Source: Gammaproteobacteria bacterium
Lineage (GTDB): Bacteria > Pseudomonadota > Gammaproteobacteria > Steroidobacterales > SZUA-146
Direction: 5' to 3'
Assembly (NCBI GenBank): GCA_003228965.1
Contig: QIGP01000158.1
Span: 1-7,533, forward strand
Length of the DNA: 7,533 bases
The translations under genes and the position numbers were made by a program. This document shows positions 6,551 to 7,533 of this stretch, piece by piece. Every line of letters starts with the position of its first letter. Position 1 is the stretch's first letter. The notes beneath the pieces are model-generated. The model searched no databases. It had not been told where the DNA came from and saw only the letters and a list, made by a program, of their open reading frames with translations.

Positions 6551-6583
6551 CAATAAAGCCGGGGCCTTGCCCCGGCTTTATTG
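6551..6583. terminator. Strong intrinsic terminator, probably bidirectional
   Basis: CAATAAAGCCGGGGC at 6551-6565 pairs perfectly with GCCCCGGCTTTATTG at 6569-6583, giving a 15-bp stem with a 3-base loop. The GC-rich core is flanked by AT pairs, so the CTTTATT arm supplies a partial T-tract on either strand. It begins 20 bases after the receptor stop codon. It could also stop transcripts of the convergent patatin gene, although that gene ends about 260 bases away. Confidence 0.92.
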
Positions 6584-6842
6584 TATCTGCCTTTTGAAGG
6601 TGCTAGAACCCGATGCGAAGTTCACTGCATATTCACTACGCTGTGGGCACTCTTTCGCTTATATTAGCGAAGTACCCTCGCACATTGACAATACTCGCCC
6701 AAACATCGTGCCGTAGCAGGTCTTCCCAACGGCCGACAAACCAATCATTATCGCCGTGGGCAATGACGATCAATTCCAATCGTGTTTAGTGAATAGCTAC
6801 AAAGACCAGGTCTGACGAAACACAAGAGCACCGTCGGCCTAC
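6584..6842. other. Convergent intergenic gap with one near-palindrome
   Basis: No gene is supported here. The only structure seen is TTCGCT-TATATT-AGCGAA at 6654-6671, symmetric at 16 of 18 positions. No T-tract follows it on either strand, so it is not a convincing terminator. Confidence 0.5.
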
Positions 6843-7533
6843 TTAACCGCAACCAGCTGTGGACCCACCCTTTCTACTGGCACGCAGCGCACGTTGCTCA
6901 TAGTTAGCGACAATGGTCTGTAGTGATTTACTAATTTTCGTACAGTTACGAATCATCTCAATTTTTGGATACGTCGCTTGCTGACCCTCAGTAATCAGGC
7001 TCATCAATTCTTTTTCAGTTAGTTTCACAAGCAGTCGCATGGGATTAAACCAGCGTGACCGTGGAGTAATTGTAATGTCGCCGGTGTATTCCTGGGTCGC
7101 CACTGAATAAAAACTTCGATAAAGATACTCGACAGACGGCAACGAACGGACCAACTTGTGCGTCAACGGCTGCGTGGCGCGTAGCCATTCCTGATAACTT
7201 CTAAACGCCGCATTCATGCTCGTAGTCCATAGATTCTGAGGACCTTTGGGGTCTTGTAAAAATGGCAGTACGTGCGGATTCACCTGGCTGGCTATGTAGT
7301 GATTGGTTCCGTAAAGACGCGATAACCGTTTCACCGGCATGTCCTGACTCATCGAGCCGTCAATCCATTTTCGTAGTGGTAAATAAGGCCGTCGCTTACC
7401 TGTAGTAACACTCTTGGCTTCCAGCGATACCGCCGGGAACACTCCAGGAATTGCACACGACGCCATTACCGCTTGGCGTACATAAACGTTGGGTGATGTG
7501 ATGGCGTTGAGCAAGCGAGATGTTTGGTGCTGC
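6843..7533 (-). CDS. Patatin-like phospholipase (DUF3336 type), C-terminal part, runs off right edge
   Basis: The minus-strand frame is open from the right edge to a TAA at 6843-6845, about 229 residues. It reads in as TSRLLNAITSPNVYVRQAV, then MASCAIPGVFPAVSLEAKSV, PYLPLRKWIDGSMSQDMPVK, RLSRLYGTNHYIASQVNPHV and LPFLQDPKG. This is the distal half of the bacterial patatin family that usually carries an N-terminal DUF3336 domain and shows similarity to fungal triacylglycerol lipases Tgl4/Tgl5. Patatins are Ser-Asp dyad acyl hydrolases. The Asp is seen here in WIDGS; the GxSxG nucleophile motif must lie beyond the window. The apparent start at 7514 is only an internal TTG, since homology continues upstream of it. 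The protein probably acts on membrane or storage lipids, with the exact substrate unknown. It is convergent with the receptor gene, and nothing indicates a shared role. Confidence 0.9.
   Translation of the reverse strand, partial: QHQTSRLLNAITSPNVYVRQAVMASCAIPGVFPAVSLEAKSVTTGKRRPYLPLRKWIDGSMSQDMPVKRLSRLYGTNHYIASQVNPHVLPFLQDPKGPQNLWTTSMNAAFRSYQEWLRATQPLTHKLVRSLPSVEYLYRSFYSVATQEYTGDITITPRSRWFNPMRLLVKLTEKELMSLITEGQQATYPKIEMIRNCTKISKSLQTIVANYEQRALRASRKGGSTAGCG

Noticed and set aside
1..7533. CRISPR arrays, tRNA or rRNA genes, insertion sequences, attachment sites
   Set aside because: Looked for by eye on both strands. No regularly spaced repeats, tRNA-like folds, transposase motifs or flanking target duplications were seen.

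Overview
The window looks like chromosomal DNA of a free-living, probably marine, Gram-negative gammaproteobacterium. The basis is a TonB-dependent outer-membrane receptor, a fused Sat-CysC sulfate-activation enzyme and a DUF3336-type patatin, all with protein sequences of a gammaproteobacterial flavour. The lineage is inferred from family resemblance only; there is no rRNA or other phylogenetic marker.

Layout from left to right. Positions 1-808 (minus strand) hold a decayed, collapsed catabolic operon. In transcription order it carries the N-terminal domain of a gamma-butyrobetaine-hydroxylase-like protein, the middle of an acyl-CoA dehydrogenase, and part of the ATP-grasp domain of an acyl/acetyl-CoA synthetase that runs off the left edge. 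Each piece lacks most of its parent gene. Positions 809-1134 are non-coding with several small hairpins and a possible terminator. Positions 1135-2847 (minus) encode an intact bifunctional ATP sulfurylase/APS kinase, preceded after only 41 nt by a TetR-family regulator (about 2889-3488 or 3515, minus). Positions 3516-4043 are an AT-rich divergent control region with a candidate TetR operator and a repeated related site. Positions 4044-6530 (plus) encode an 828-residue TonB-dependent receptor with signal peptide, TonB box, plug and barrel. A perfect 15-bp hairpin at 6551-6583 serves as its terminator. Positions 6843-7533 (minus) are the C-terminal part of a patatin-like phospholipase that continues past the right edge.

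How they may work together: the TetR protein probably regulates itself and the co-oriented sat-cysC gene, and may also control the divergent receptor. Sat-CysC turns sulfate into APS and then PAPS in the cytoplasm, while the receptor imports an unknown ligand across the outer membrane. A TetR regulator, rather than a CysB-type regulator, beside a sulfate-activation gene, divergent from a receptor, is the least ordinary arrangement here. The other point worth attention is the three-gene relic at the left end, where a 169-codon open frame joins parts of two unrelated families. I see no CRISPR array, tRNA, rRNA, insertion sequence or clearly new system.
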